NCBI GenBank assembly: GCA_900548185.1
Contig: URJJ01000032.1
Span: 1-26,431 of the forward strand
Source of the DNA: an uncultured Opitutales bacterium
Lineage (GTDB): Bacteria > Verrucomicrobiota > Verrucomicrobiia > Opitutales > Intestinicryptomonadaceae
DNA: 26,431 nt
Reading direction: 5' to 3'
The notes under the pieces were generated by a model. It had not been told where the DNA came from. It was given only the letters and a program-made list of their open reading frames with translations, and searched no databases. Each line of letters starts with the position of its first letter. Within the stretch, counting starts at the first letter, position 1. Shown one piece after another: positions 14,960 through 22,387 of this stretch. The position numbers and the translations under genes were made by a program.

Positions 14960-15706
14960 ATGAAATCGAGAAAAATCCCCGCCCTTTTTGCCGCCCTGGC
15001 AGCCTCGGCCATTTTGCAAGCCTGCTCCTCCGCGCCACTGCCGCCCGCAGAAAATGCTGAAAAAGGCTCCTTGCGCGGAGAAATCGCGCTCGTAAGAACC
15101 GCCCCCGACGGGACCCGCAAAATAGTTTCCATAATGGCAGCCGAAAACCTGCGCGTCTCCTACCCGAAATGCTTTCCCTCGGGCCGTCCAGCCGCCCCAC
15201 GGGCCGCAAAGCCGGACCTTTCCGGCATAAAAATCGCGTGCAGGCCGTCCGCAGCGCTGATAGCCGCCGGGGCAGCGCCCGGGAATGCGAAAATTCCCGA
15301 GAGCTTCCTGTATGGATTCTCGTTCCCAAAACTTGAAATTTACGACACAGTCTGCGGGACGGCGGTTGCGCTTGAGGCAGAATTTTTCGTGGATGAGCGC
15401 ATCGGGGCCGAACGCGCCGTGTACAAAATCTCCCCGGGGAAGCCCCTGCTAGCGGCCGTGCAAAAAGGCGCCTTCCACACTCTGGGAAAGCTCACGCCCG
15501 ACGTGGCGCCAGGCGCGCCCGAGTTCTCCGAGGGGTCTGGAAAATCCGCAAAAGCGGAGGTGTCGGAATCCGGCTTTGAGGTGATAATTTATCTTGAAGA
15601 CTCCCCCGAAAGCGCAAACCCGCCGCACTTTTTCATAAATCTCCACCCCCATAGCGCAATGAAATCCGCATACAAGCCGGATTCAGGCCGGGATTGCACC
15701 GTTTAG
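14960..15706 (+). CDS. Putative lipoprotein of unknown function
   Basis: A 248-residue protein with a lipoprotein signal peptide: basic MKSRK, hydrophobic ALFAALAASAI, then lipobox LQAC with the modified Cys at residue 22. The following SSAPLPP is a typical flexible tether. The +2 and +3 residues are Ser, so under the usual rule it should go to the outer membrane. The mature part shows no domain I recognise. It is mixed alpha/beta in appearance, with two further cysteines near residues 73 and 93 and one near 128, and ends in RDCTV. The ATG at 14960 is chosen because it starts the signal peptide directly; an upstream in-frame ATG at 14927 would add a hydrophilic leader. No Shine-Dalgarno is visible. 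It is divergent from the enoyl reductase and separated by 204 bases from the peptidase gene, so it is probably monocistronic. Confidence 0.75.
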   Translation: MKSRKIPALFAALAASAILQACSSAPLPPAENAEKGSLRGEIALVRTAPDGTRKIVSIMAAENLRVSYPKCFPSGRPAAPRAAKPDLSGIKIACRPSAALIAAGAAPGNAKIPESFLYGFSFPKLEIYDTVCGTAVALEAEFFVDERIGAERAVYKISPGKPLLAAVQKGAFHTLGKLTPDVAPGAPEFSEGSGKSAKAEVSESGFEVIIYLEDSPESANPPHFFINLHPHSAMKSAYKPDSGRDCTV

Positions 15707-15838
15707 CCCTCACCTCCGGGCGGCAGGCGCATTTTTCCGCACATACACAGGGCGCGGCGCGCGCCTCCGCTGCCTCCCAAAAAAGCTGGGCGCAATTCTG
15801 GCATGTGTCCGCAAGGGGATGATGTTTCTGGCAAAAAC

Positions 15839-15857
15839 GCCCCGGAGCATCCGGGGC
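15839..15857 (-). terminator. Terminator-shaped hairpin pointing away from the peptidase gene
   Basis: GCCCCGGA (15839-15846) and TCCGGGGC (15850-15857) form a perfect 8-bp stem with a 3-base loop. Read on the minus strand, it is followed by GTTTTTG, as in an intrinsic terminator; on the + strand no T-run follows. There is no minus-strand gene to its right that needs it, so it may stop antisense transcription, or simply be the end-of-transcript hairpin of the lipoprotein gene. Confidence 0.5.
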
Positions 15858-15872
15858 CTCATGCAAAATTTC

Positions 15873-15902
15873 TTGATTCGCGCAAAAAAAAGCCGCTAAG
15901 CT
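15873..15902 (+). promoter_or_regulatory. Promoter of the M3 oligopeptidase, nearly leaderless
   Basis: TTGATT (15873-15878), an 18-base spacer, then TAAGCT (15897-15902). The ATG at 15911 is only eight bases past the -10, so transcription would start within about three bases of the start codon. The GGGGG between them is too close to serve as a Shine-Dalgarno. Confidence 0.6.
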
Positions 15903-15910
15903 GGGGGATT

Positions 15911-17902
15911 ATGGCAAATTCTGAAAATCCCTTCCTGTCGGGAGCCTTCCCGCCCGACTTCTCAAAAATGGACGCAAAGGCGGCCGACGAGGCGGTCGCA
16001 GGCGCCCTCGGGCTCGCGCGGGAAAACATAGCAAAAATCGAGGCCGTCCCGCCGGAAAATGCGAATTTTGAAAACACGGTGCGCGCCCTCGACCGCGCGG
16101 CATCCCTCCTTGAGGAAGTCTGGAATATCGCAAACCACATGGAAAGCGTCTCAAGCTCGCCTGAAATGCGAGAAGTCCTCCGTGCGCGCGACGCGGAAGT
16201 CGCCGGATTTTTCTCCTCGATATGCCTGAACGAAAAGCTCTGGGAGCGCGTGCGGGCCTGCAATGAAAACCCGGGGCCTCTAGGCAGGGACGCCCGCGCG
16301 CTGCTGGATGAGACCGTGAAGTCGTTTCTGAGAAACGGCGCGGGGCTGTGCGCCCAGGACAAGGAAAGGCTGCGCGAGGCCGACGCCAAACTCGCCGCCC
16401 TCACGCGCAAGTTTTCGGAAAACGCCCTCGACGCCCACAACGCATTCGAGATGCGCGTATGCGACCCTTCCGAGCTTGCCGGCCTGCCGGAGTCGGCAAT
16501 GTCTCTCGCAAAAAAGAAGGCGCGCGAGAAGGGGTTAGACGGCTGGCTGCTCACCCTGGACGCCCCGATTCTCGGCCCCGTATTGTCCCACTGCGAAAAC
16601 GAGCGTTTGCGCGAAACCCTCTGGAGGGCCCAATCCGGCCTGTGCGAAGGCGGGAAGTTCGACAACGGCCCCACCATGCGCGAAATCATATCGGTCCGGG
16701 CTGAAAAAGCCGCCATCCTCGGCAAGGAAAACTTCGCCGACTTTGTCCTTGAAGGACGCATGGCCCAAAGCGGCGGGAACGCGGCTCGTTTTGTCGAGCG
16801 CCTCAGGGAAAGGATGGAGCCGCACTTCAGGCGCGAAATTTCCGAAATAGAAAGCTTCGCGGGCCGCTCCCCCATAGAGCCCTGGAACGCCCCGTACCTG
16901 GCGGAGGGAATGAGGCGCAAAAACTACGACTTCGACCCCGAGCAGTTCCGCCCCTACCTGCCGCTCGGCCCCGCGCTCAAAGGGCTTTTCGCCCTCGCTG
17001 AAAGGCTTTACGGCATACGCATAACGGAGGGCTCCGCGCCCGCATGGCATCCGTCCGTCATGTTCTTTGACGTGTTTGACGCGGGCGGGGCGCACATGGC
17101 GTCGTTTTACGCAGACCTGTTCCCGCGCAAGGGAAAGCGCGGCGGCGCATGGATGAACCTCTTGAGGGACGCCGACGCGCCCGACCCCAAGCTTGGGCTA
17201 ATCGCCTGCAACTTTAACGAGCCGTCCGGGGACGCGCCCGCGCTCCTCAGCCACGACGAGCTGTCAACCCTGTTCCACGAATTCGGCCACCTGCTCCACT
17301 TCATGCTCATGGACTCCCCCGAGCGCGGCCTGCGCGGAGTCGCATGGGATTTCGTGGAGCTGCCATCGCAGATAATGGAAAACTGGTGCGCTAAAAAGGA
17401 GGTTCTTGACACCTTCGCAGCCCATTGGAAAACCGGAGAAAAGCTGCCCCCCGCCCTCTTTGAAAAATTCGACGCGGCGAAAAAATTCAGGGGGGCTACG
17501 GCCTGCATGCGCCAGCTTTCTTTCGCAAAGATAGACCTGGACCTGCACATGCGCCCCGGCGAGATGCTCCGCGGCCGAATCGAAGAAAACGCCAGGGCCG
17601 CCCTCGCCCCGTATTCCCAGAAATTCACGGAGACCCCGCACACCATACTCCCGCATTTCACGCACATATTCGGGGATCCGGTTGGATACGCCGCAGGCTA
17701 CTACTCGTACAAATGGGCCGAAGCCCTCGACGCGGACGCATTCACGCGATTTGAAAAGGAGGGGCTATTCAACCCGGACACCGGGCGCGACTTTGCGGAA
17801 AAAATCCTGAAGCCTGGCCGCGCCGTTCCCCCGCAGGAGGCGTTCAGAAACTTCATGGGGCGCGATCCGGATCCGGAGGCCCTCGTAAGAAGGACGGTCT
17901 GA
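15911..17902 (+). CDS. prlC: M3-family oligopeptidase (oligopeptidase A-like)
   Basis: A cytoplasmic zinc metallopeptidase of the thimet oligopeptidase family that cleaves short peptides, including degraded signal peptides. The 663-residue length is close to E. coli oligopeptidase A (680). The zinc site is complete: HEFGH at residues 456-460 and the third ligand Glu483 in DFVELPSQIMENW, with the family's HLLHFMLM after the motif. The C-terminal GYAAGYYSYKWAEALDADAF is also typical. The N-terminal 200 residues are the helical domain that covers the cleft (start MANSENPFLSG). The ATG at 15911 is chosen over an in-frame ATG at 15803, because the latter would run upstream of the apparent promoter and through a hairpin. 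The dipeptidyl carboxypeptidase (Dcp) branch is the main alternative. It ends convergently with doxX and is probably monocistronic. Confidence 0.93.
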   Translation: MANSENPFLSGAFPPDFSKMDAKAADEAVAGALGLARENIAKIEAVPPENANFENTVRALDRAASLLEEVWNIANHMESVSSSPEMREVLRARDAEVAGFFSSICLNEKLWERVRACNENPGPLGRDARALLDETVKSFLRNGAGLCAQDKERLREADAKLAALTRKFSENALDAHNAFEMRVCDPSELAGLPESAMSLAKKKAREKGLDGWLLTLDAPILGPVLSHCENERLRETLWRAQSGLCEGGKFDNGPTMREIISVRAEKAAILGKENFADFVLEGRMAQSGGNAARFVERLRERMEPHFRREISEIESFAGRSPIEPWNAPYLAEGMRRKNYDFDPEQFRPYLPLGPALKGLFALAERLYGIRITEGSAPAWHPSVMFFDVFDAGGAHMASFYADLFPRKGKRGGAWMNLLRDADAPDPKLGLIACNFNEPSGDAPALLSHDELSTLFHEFGHLLHFMLMDSPERGLRGVAWDFVELPSQIMENWCAKKEVLDTFAAHWKTGEKLPPALFEKFDAAKKFRGATACMRQLSFAKIDLDLHMRPGEMLRGRIEENARAALAPYSQKFTETPHTILPHFTHIFGDPVGYAAGYYSYKWAEALDADAFTRFEKEGLFNPDTGRDFAEKILKPGRAVPPQEAFRNFMGRDPDPEALVRRTV

Positions 17903-17930
17903 AACGCGCCGAAAGCCCCACGCAAAAGAC

Positions 17931-17958
17931 GGGCTTCCCGGAAAACGCCGGGAGGCCC
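17931..17958 (+). terminator. Hairpin after the oligopeptidase gene
   Basis: GGGCTTCCCGG (17931-17941) pairs with CCGGGAGGCCC (17948-17958), 11 bp with one G-U pair, around a 6-base loop, 28 bases after the stop codon. No T-run follows, so it is either a weak or factor-dependent terminator or a 3'-end-protecting structure. Confidence 0.5.
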
Positions 17959-18177
17959 ATGGCGCAACAAGCACCCCCTATTCCGCCTCACGCCTCCGCG
18001 CGAGCCGCCTTCTCCATGCGTATCTGCGACGCGGGTTCTTCATTTTCCAGCAGACGCGCGCGGCGGCACCCTGAGCTTCCGCTTACGCCAGCGCCTGCAA
18101 AATCCGCTTTCCAACTCCCGCCTGATAAAAAGCCGGATATTCCGGATGCGGCAGGCCGGGGCAAGCCGGGCGCAAAA

Positions 18178-18206
18178 AAAATCCGCAGGGAACTCCTGCG
18201 GATTTT
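18178..18206 (-). terminator. Bidirectional intrinsic terminator (doxX end)
   Basis: AAAATCCGCAGG (18178-18189) pairs perfectly over 12 bp with CCTGCGGATTTT (18195-18206), loop GAACT. In the minus direction, 25 bases after the doxX stop, the stem runs into T7 (plus-strand A at 18174-18180). In the plus direction it ends in TTTTC and can stop read-through from the peptidase gene. Confidence 0.92.
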
Positions 18207-18230
18207 CTGCGGACGAGCATGGCCGCCCGC

Positions 18231-18653
18231 CTAGTATTTGCAAAGCCATCCGATTTTCGGCATCGGCTTCAAAATCCAGTTTGATACCGAGTACCTTCCC
18301 GCGCCGATGAAAAAGATGGCCGAGTACGCCACCAGGAATAACACCGCAAGCTCCCTTCCGGCCCACGGCTGCCCCGCCATGAATACAAAGGCCGCCACAA
18401 ACATGTTAAATGCCAGCGCCGCCGACGCCGCCCGCGTGAAAAACCCAAAGATTATGAGCAGCGAACAGCCCATTTCCGCGCTCATCGAAAGCCAAAGCGA
18501 CGCGGCAGGGCCTATGCCTAGCGGATCCAGCCACTTCGACGCATCCCCCGCCAGAATGGTCTGGAATTTTGCGATGCCGTGGGGAATCATCATGCCGCCG
18601 GCCCCGAGCCTCAAAACGAGCGCGCCTATATTTTCAAAAACATAAGAGTTCAT
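18231..18653 (-). CDS. DoxX-family membrane protein
   Basis: A 140-residue inner-membrane protein with four hydrophobic helices and the DoxX-family opening: LVLRLGAGGMMIPHGIAKF (about residues 12-30, the Arg and the HG pair being the conserved features), then FFTRAASAALAFNM and the final GAGRYSVSNWIL. The DoxX family is named after a thiosulfate:quinone oxidoreductase subunit, and some members take part in redox or thiol stress, but most are uncharacterised; no specific role can be given here. The ATG at 18653 has a good Shine-Dalgarno AAGGA five bases upstream. A -10-like TACGAT (18678-18673) gives a short leader. It is divergent from the porin gene and shares a symmetrical promoter region with it. 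Confidence 0.88.
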   Translation of the reverse strand: MNSYVFENIGALVLRLGAGGMMIPHGIAKFQTILAGDASKWLDPLGIGPAASLWLSMSAEMGCSLLIIFGFFTRAASAALAFNMFVAAFVFMAGQPWAGRELAVLFLVAYSAIFFIGAGRYSVSNWILKPMPKIGWLCKY

Positions 18654-18672
18654 ATTTTTCCTTTTTTACTGC

Positions 18673-18747
18673 ATCGTAAAATATACCCCGCCAGTTAGGC
18701 CGCATGGCAAAAATAATCGTCCTTACGCGCAAAAAACATTTTACGAT
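18673..18747. promoter_or_regulatory. Symmetrical divergent promoter region of doxX and porin
   Basis: ATCGTAAAAT (18673-18682) and its exact inverted copy ATTTTACGAT (18738-18747) are centred at 18710 between the two divergent genes. Each arm places a -10-like TACGAT facing its own gene: minus strand for doxX, plus strand for the porin. No good -35 hexamer is seen for either, so the arms might instead be paired sites for a shared regulator. Confidence 0.5.
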
Positions 18748-18759
18748 ACAGATTTTAAC

Positions 18760-18776
18760 GCGGGCATGGGGCCCGC
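18760..18776 (+). other. Hairpin in the porin mRNA leader
   Basis: GCGGGC (18760-18765) pairs with GCCCGC (18771-18776) around ATGGG. It would lie a few bases from the expected 5' end of the porin mRNA, a position where stem-loops often stabilise abundant outer-membrane-protein transcripts. Confidence 0.45.
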
Positions 18777-18811
18777 CTGCAAACTGCCAAACCGCAAACA
18801 AAGGTCCATTC

Positions 18812-20116
18812 ATGTCCCAATCACCCACCAAGGCAGCCGCGCTCGCGGCGCTAACGGCGGCCGCATTCGCAGCCGGCTCTACCGCCCAGGAGGAGGGCGG
18901 CGGTTTTGAAATCCCCTACGGCAACCTGGGCTTAAACTACGCTTCAGCCAAGATTGCGGAAGGCCAAAACTACCTCTCAAACGACTACGGTATAAGCCCG
19001 TTTTTCAGCTACTACGGCGTAATCGCCACAAACCCGCACGGGGGCGCACACCAGGGCACCAACTACACCCAGGAGATAATTTACGGCATCAACGCCGACC
19101 TCGAAAAAATCCTTGGATGGAAAAATACGACCCTCACCGTTTCCGGCGCCTACGACTCCGGGACAGACCTGTCAAACAAGATAGGGAACCTCTTCACAAT
19201 AGCCGACTCCTCCGTACCGAGCGGAGCCTTCTTTTATGAAATGTATATTGCAAAAACTTTTGAAATATACGACGGAACCCTTCAAATCACCCTCGGCCGC
19301 TCCGGCATGGCCGACATCTTCAACACCCTTCCCGTATTCGGCAACCTCGTAAGCGGCGGCCTCGACAACTCCGCCGAAGCGGTGTTTTTAAACTCCCCCT
19401 TCACCTCCTCCCCGACGGCCACATGGGCGGCCACCGCACAGTACACGTTCGCGGGCGACGAATTTTCGCTTGCAGGCGGGATATACCAGATTCCCCGGAA
19501 CGTAAACTCCCAGAACTACCACGGCATCGACTGGCGCATCAACTCCTCAAACGGCTACATGATGCTCGGCCAGTTCCAATGGACCCCGGAATTTTCCCCA
19601 CAGACAAAGGACGGCAAAAAAGTGGCGGGCACGGGGCTCCAGGGCGTCTATCAAGTTGGCGCATACTGCTTCGGCGGCTACGACATGCCAAAGCTCGACG
19701 GCTCCGGCACGCGCGGGAACGCCTACGGATTCTACGCGCAGGCCCAGCAGATGCTCTGGCGCGACCAGAACATGCTCAACCGCTACGTCCTGGGCTGGGT
19801 CGGAGTGCAGTATTCTCCGGTAAAAAGCATCTCCACGATGCCTATAATGGGCTACGCCGGGTTCCAGCTTAGCGGCTTCGTGCCGGGACGGGCCGACGAC
19901 TCGTTCCTCTGCTCATGGCTCATAGGCTCCGTAAACAGCGACTATTCCACCCAGTACAAGGCATCCTACGAGACCGCCATAGAAGTGTCCTACATATTCC
20001 AGCTGAACCAGAACATCTCCATCCAGCCCGACATCCAGTACATCATGCGCCCCGCAGGCAATAGCGACATCCCCGACGCGCTTGTGCTCGCAGGCCAGAT
20101 AGCCGTGTCATTCTAG
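18812..20116 (+). CDS. OprB-family carbohydrate-type porin
   Basis: An outer-membrane beta-barrel of 434 residues. The signal peptide is MSQSPTKAAALAALTAAAFAAGSTA with cleavage before QEE. The mature chain has alternating aromatic/polar strands, turn-rich Gly/Asn/Asp loops and a C-terminal Phe (LAGQIAVSF) for BAM recognition. The block SYIFQLNQNISIQPDIQYIM followed by RPAGNSDIPDALVLAGQ is the C-terminal signature of the OprB (carbohydrate-selective porin) family, and ITLGRSGMADIFNTLPVFGN is the conserved inner part. The substrate may be sugars but cannot be read from sequence. The ATG at 18812 is chosen because the signal peptide starts there and AAAGG lies seven bases upstream; an in-frame ATG at 18704 would lie upstream of the promoter. 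The gene has a long leader with a hairpin and a strong terminator, consistent with high expression as a single gene. Confidence 0.9.
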   Translation: MSQSPTKAAALAALTAAAFAAGSTAQEEGGGFEIPYGNLGLNYASAKIAEGQNYLSNDYGISPFFSYYGVIATNPHGGAHQGTNYTQEIIYGINADLEKILGWKNTTLTVSGAYDSGTDLSNKIGNLFTIADSSVPSGAFFYEMYIAKTFEIYDGTLQITLGRSGMADIFNTLPVFGNLVSGGLDNSAEAVFLNSPFTSSPTATWAATAQYTFAGDEFSLAGGIYQIPRNVNSQNYHGIDWRINSSNGYMMLGQFQWTPEFSPQTKDGKKVAGTGLQGVYQVGAYCFGGYDMPKLDGSGTRGNAYGFYAQAQQMLWRDQNMLNRYVLGWVGVQYSPVKSISTMPIMGYAGFQLSGFVPGRADDSFLCSWLIGSVNSDYSTQYKASYETAIEVSYIFQLNQNISIQPDIQYIMRPAGNSDIPDALVLAGQIAVSF

Positions 20117-20132
20117 GCCCCCCGCCGATTCC

Positions 20133-20170
20133 AAACGCGCCTGCCGCCACCTGCGGAAGGCGCGTTTTTT
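20133..20170 (+). terminator. Strong intrinsic terminator after the porin gene
   Basis: A 10-bp perfect outer stem (20133-20142 with 20158-20167, AACGCGCCT pairing with AGGCGCGTT) encloses an inner CCGC/GCGG stem and runs into T6. It lies 16 bases after the stop codon. Confidence 0.93.
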
Positions 20171-20205
20171 CGCAACAATTTTCTCGCGTGCGCGGCGCGC
20201 AAAAC

Positions 20206-20211
20206 TAGATT
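20206..20211 (+). promoter_or_regulatory. -10 box next to the start codon of the MBL-fold gene
   Basis: TAGATT fits TAnnnT and is seven bases from the ATG at 20219, placing the transcription start at the A of the start codon. No Shine-Dalgarno is present. A -35 is not clear; TTTTCT around 20179 is only a weak candidate. Confidence 0.4.
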
Positions 20212-20218
20212 CTACACC

Positions 20219-20848
20219 ATGCAAATTCACAATTTCGAACTCGGCCCGATAGGCGTCAACTGCTTTCTCATAGTCCCGGAAGCCGGCGGGGCCGTGGTCG
20301 TCGACGCTCCGGAGGGCGCGTTTGAGGCCGTATCGAACATCCTTACGCCAAAGGGCATCGGGGTCGGGGCTGTCCTGCTCACCCACGGCCACTGGGACCA
20401 CATATGGGACGCAAAAAAATTCCGCGACGCCGGCGCCAGAATCTTCGCCCACCCCGACGGCTCAAGCCTGATAGAAAAGCCGGGCTTCCAGGCGCCTTTC
20501 ATGTTCTTCGGCGGCGAGCCGGAGCCCGCAAAAATCGACGTGAAATTGTACGACGGCCAGACGCTGGAATTCGGCGGCTGCAAATTCGAGGTCCGCTCCG
20601 CCCCCGGCCACTGCCCGGGAAGCGTCGTATACGTCCTGGAAGGCGCAGACACGGCCTTCGTGGGCGACGTGATATTTTCCGGGTCTATTGGCCGGACGGA
20701 CCTGCCGGGAGGCAGCTTTGCAGAGCTTGAAAAGTCGATAAGGCAGAAGGTTTACACCCTTCCCGAAACGACTCGGCTCCTGCCGGGCCACGGGCCCTTT
20801 ACGACCGTTGGCGAAGAGAAGTCTTCAAACCCGTTTGTGCGCCCCTGA
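20219..20848 (+). CDS. Metallo-beta-lactamase-fold hydrolase (glyoxalase II-like, YcbL type)
   Basis: A cytoplasmic 209-residue binuclear metallohydrolase. The metal ligands are all present: THGHWDH (His56, His58, Asp60, His61), APGHCPGS (His131), GDVIF (Asp150) and the late LLPGHG (His191). The lack of the C-terminal domain of classical glyoxalase II, the compact length and the GRTDLPGGS motif place it in the short YcbL-type branch, often with thioester hydrolase activity. The true substrate is not known. It starts at the ATG at 20219 and ends 12 bases before ribD, so the two are likely co-transcribed, though a functional link to riboflavin synthesis is not evident. The gene probably has a leaderless mRNA. 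Confidence 0.92.
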   Translation: MQIHNFELGPIGVNCFLIVPEAGGAVVVDAPEGAFEAVSNILTPKGIGVGAVLLTHGHWDHIWDAKKFRDAGARIFAHPDGSSLIEKPGFQAPFMFFGGEPEPAKIDVKLYDGQTLEFGGCKFEVRSAPGHCPGSVVYVLEGADTAFVGDVIFSGSIGRTDLPGGSFAELEKSIRQKVYTLPETTRLLPGHGPFTTVGEEKSSNPFVRP

Positions 20849-20860
20849 CCGCCCTCCGAA

Positions 20861-21973
20861 ATGCCGCAGAAAGGCGACGAATTCTTCATGCGCAGGGCCC
20901 TCGAGCTCGCCTCAAGGGCCTGGGGTGACACGCATCCGAACCCCATGGTTGGGGCCGTGATAGCAAAGGACGGCAGGATAATTGCTGAGGGCTGGCACCG
21001 CCGGGACGGGGGTGCGCACGCCGAGATAAATGCCCTGAAGAACCTGCGCGAATCCCCGCAGGGCGCTGCAATATACGTCACGCTTGAACCGTGCTCGACG
21101 CGCGGGCGCACCGGCGCGTGCACAGACGCAATAATCGGCTCGGGCATATCGCGCGTGGTAATCGGTGCCAGAGACCCGAACCCCGCGCACGCCGGGCGCG
21201 CCCCCGGCATTTTCAGGGCCGCCGGGATAGAATGCTCCGAGGGCGTCCTGGCCCGGGAGTGCGCCGACATCAACATGATATTCAACTTTTCAATAGCCCA
21301 TAAGACCGCCATGCTCGCCGTGAAGTACGCGCAGACTTCAAACGGCAAAATCGCCGAGCGGGCGGGCGAACCCTCGCGCATAACCGAGGCCGAGGCGCGC
21401 GCGCACGTCATGAAATACCGCCGCCTTTTTCCGGCAGTCGGCGTCGGGTTCGGAACGCTCGTTTCCGACAATCCGGCCCTTACAATACGCGGCCAGGGCC
21501 CGGACCAATGCCGCCTGCGCCTGCTATTTGACAGGTCCCTTTCAAGCGCCTCGCTCGACATCCGCCGCTTCAGGCTGTTCTCCGACCCATTTTCCGAAAA
21601 CACCGCAGTAGTCTGCGACGCCTCCGCCCCAAAAGACGCCGTAAAAAAGCTCGAAAAAAAAGGCGTGAGGGTGATACGCCTCCCCTCCGCGAAGGAAAGC
21701 CCAGGGGACTTTTGGAAAACGCTCAAAAAAACCCTCTTTGACATGCGGATAACCGGCGTGATAGTCGAAGGCGGCGCGAAAATCCTGACTTCTGCGGTTT
21801 CCTCCGGCGAGGCGGACTACGCGTTTGAATACACTTCCCCGCGCATATTTCCGGATTCTGCCCTCGACGCCTTCGCATGCAAAAAACCGGAAATAGGCGG
21901 TCCAGAAGTCGAAATGCTTGGCGCCGACACGTGCAGGCGCGGCTTCATAATAAACAGGCCAGACGCGCCCTGA
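20861..21973 (+). CDS. ribD: Bifunctional riboflavin biosynthesis protein RibD (deaminase/reductase)
   Basis: RibD performs the deamination and the NADPH-dependent reduction that turn the first pyrimidine of riboflavin synthesis into 5-amino-6-ribitylamino-uracil phosphate. The 370-residue length is normal. The N-terminal cytidine-deaminase-fold domain has HPNPMVGAVI, zinc ligand His53 with catalytic Glu55 in AHAEINAL, and the second and third ligands Cys78 and Cys87 in the PCSTRGRTGACTDAII region. The C-terminal reductase domain (from about residue 150) has LAVKYAQTSNGKIA, VGFGTLVSDNPALT and the VIVEGGAKILTS nucleotide-binding motif. It starts 12 bases after the MBL-fold gene. No Shine-Dalgarno is clear, so translation may be coupled. 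No other rib gene and no FMN riboswitch is seen nearby. Confidence 0.95.
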   Translation: MPQKGDEFFMRRALELASRAWGDTHPNPMVGAVIAKDGRIIAEGWHRRDGGAHAEINALKNLRESPQGAAIYVTLEPCSTRGRTGACTDAIIGSGISRVVIGARDPNPAHAGRAPGIFRAAGIECSEGVLARECADINMIFNFSIAHKTAMLAVKYAQTSNGKIAERAGEPSRITEAEARAHVMKYRRLFPAVGVGFGTLVSDNPALTIRGQGPDQCRLRLLFDRSLSSASLDIRRFRLFSDPFSENTAVVCDASAPKDAVKKLEKKGVRVIRLPSAKESPGDFWKTLKKTLFDMRITGVIVEGGAKILTSAVSSGEADYAFEYTSPRIFPDSALDAFACKKPEIGGPEVEMLGADTCRRGFIINRPDAP

Positions 21974-22330
21974 AAATCCGCCCCACCCAATCCGGGGATG
22001 CCGGGAAGTTATTTGCAGGAAACCGGCTTCAAACAGCCGCCATACGGAAAATTCGCCCGCCGAAAATCCCTCCGCCCCCGGGGCTGCCCCGGTTTTCTAA
22101 AATTCTCCGGCCTCCGGCCGACGCAGGCTAAAAAAAATCCGCCTGCAACTACCCGCAGCCTGAAACTGCCAGGCGAACTAGGAGAGCGCGAATGCCGGAA
22201 AAACGCCAAGCCAAACAGGCGGCCCGCAAATTTCACGCGCGCTTTTTCAAACCGCCTTTAGCCTTTCTGCGCGCTCCGGAAATGCCGCCCCTGCTCCGCA
22301 TATCGCGCACATTTTAAGCGGCGCCCGCCC
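21974..22330. other. Non-coding stretch between convergent ribD and the ior operon
   Basis: I see no real gene in these 357 bases. The contents are a small terminator for ribD (22078-22096) and an inverted repeat GCAGGC/GCCTGC (22123-22128 and 22141-22146) around an A-rich loop. The rest is GC-rich sequence whose open frames look like shadows. Confidence 0.65.
22078..22096 (+). terminator. Likely terminator of the MBL-ribD unit
   Basis: CCGGGG (22078-22083) pairs with CCCCGG (22087-22092) around CTG and is followed by TTTT (22093-22096). It lies about 105 bases past the ribD stop. The stem is short but all G-C. Confidence 0.6.
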
Positions 22331-22360
22331 AAAAAAAACGCCGCGCAAACCTGCGCGGCG
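22331..22360 (-). terminator. Strong intrinsic terminator of the ior-paaK-ACT operon
   Basis: On the minus strand, CGCCGCGC and GCGCGGCG form a perfect 8-bp G-C stem (plus-strand 22339-22346 and 22353-22360) with loop AGGTTT, followed by eight T residues (plus-strand A at 22331-22338). It is 28 bases after the stop of the ACT gene. Confidence 0.95.
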
Positions 22361-22387
22361 CACTTGCCGGGAAACGCATGCGGGGCG

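Larger units (their letters stand above)
17903..18230. other. Non-coding stretch between the convergent peptidase and doxX genes
   Basis: No credible gene is seen in these 328 bases; an open frame from 17959 on the + strand has shadow-like Arg/Pro-rich composition. The stretch holds a hairpin just after the peptidase stop (17931-17958) and a strong bidirectional terminator beside doxX (18178-18206). Confidence 0.7.

Noticed and set aside
20861..21973. FMN riboswitch or rib operon around ribD
   Set aside because: ribD starts 12 bases after the MBL-fold gene, leaving no space for a riboswitch, and no other rib gene is near.
21998..22261. 87-codon plus-strand frame after ribD
   Set aside because: Runs through the ribD terminator and an inverted repeat, with Arg/Pro/Lys-rich random-like composition.
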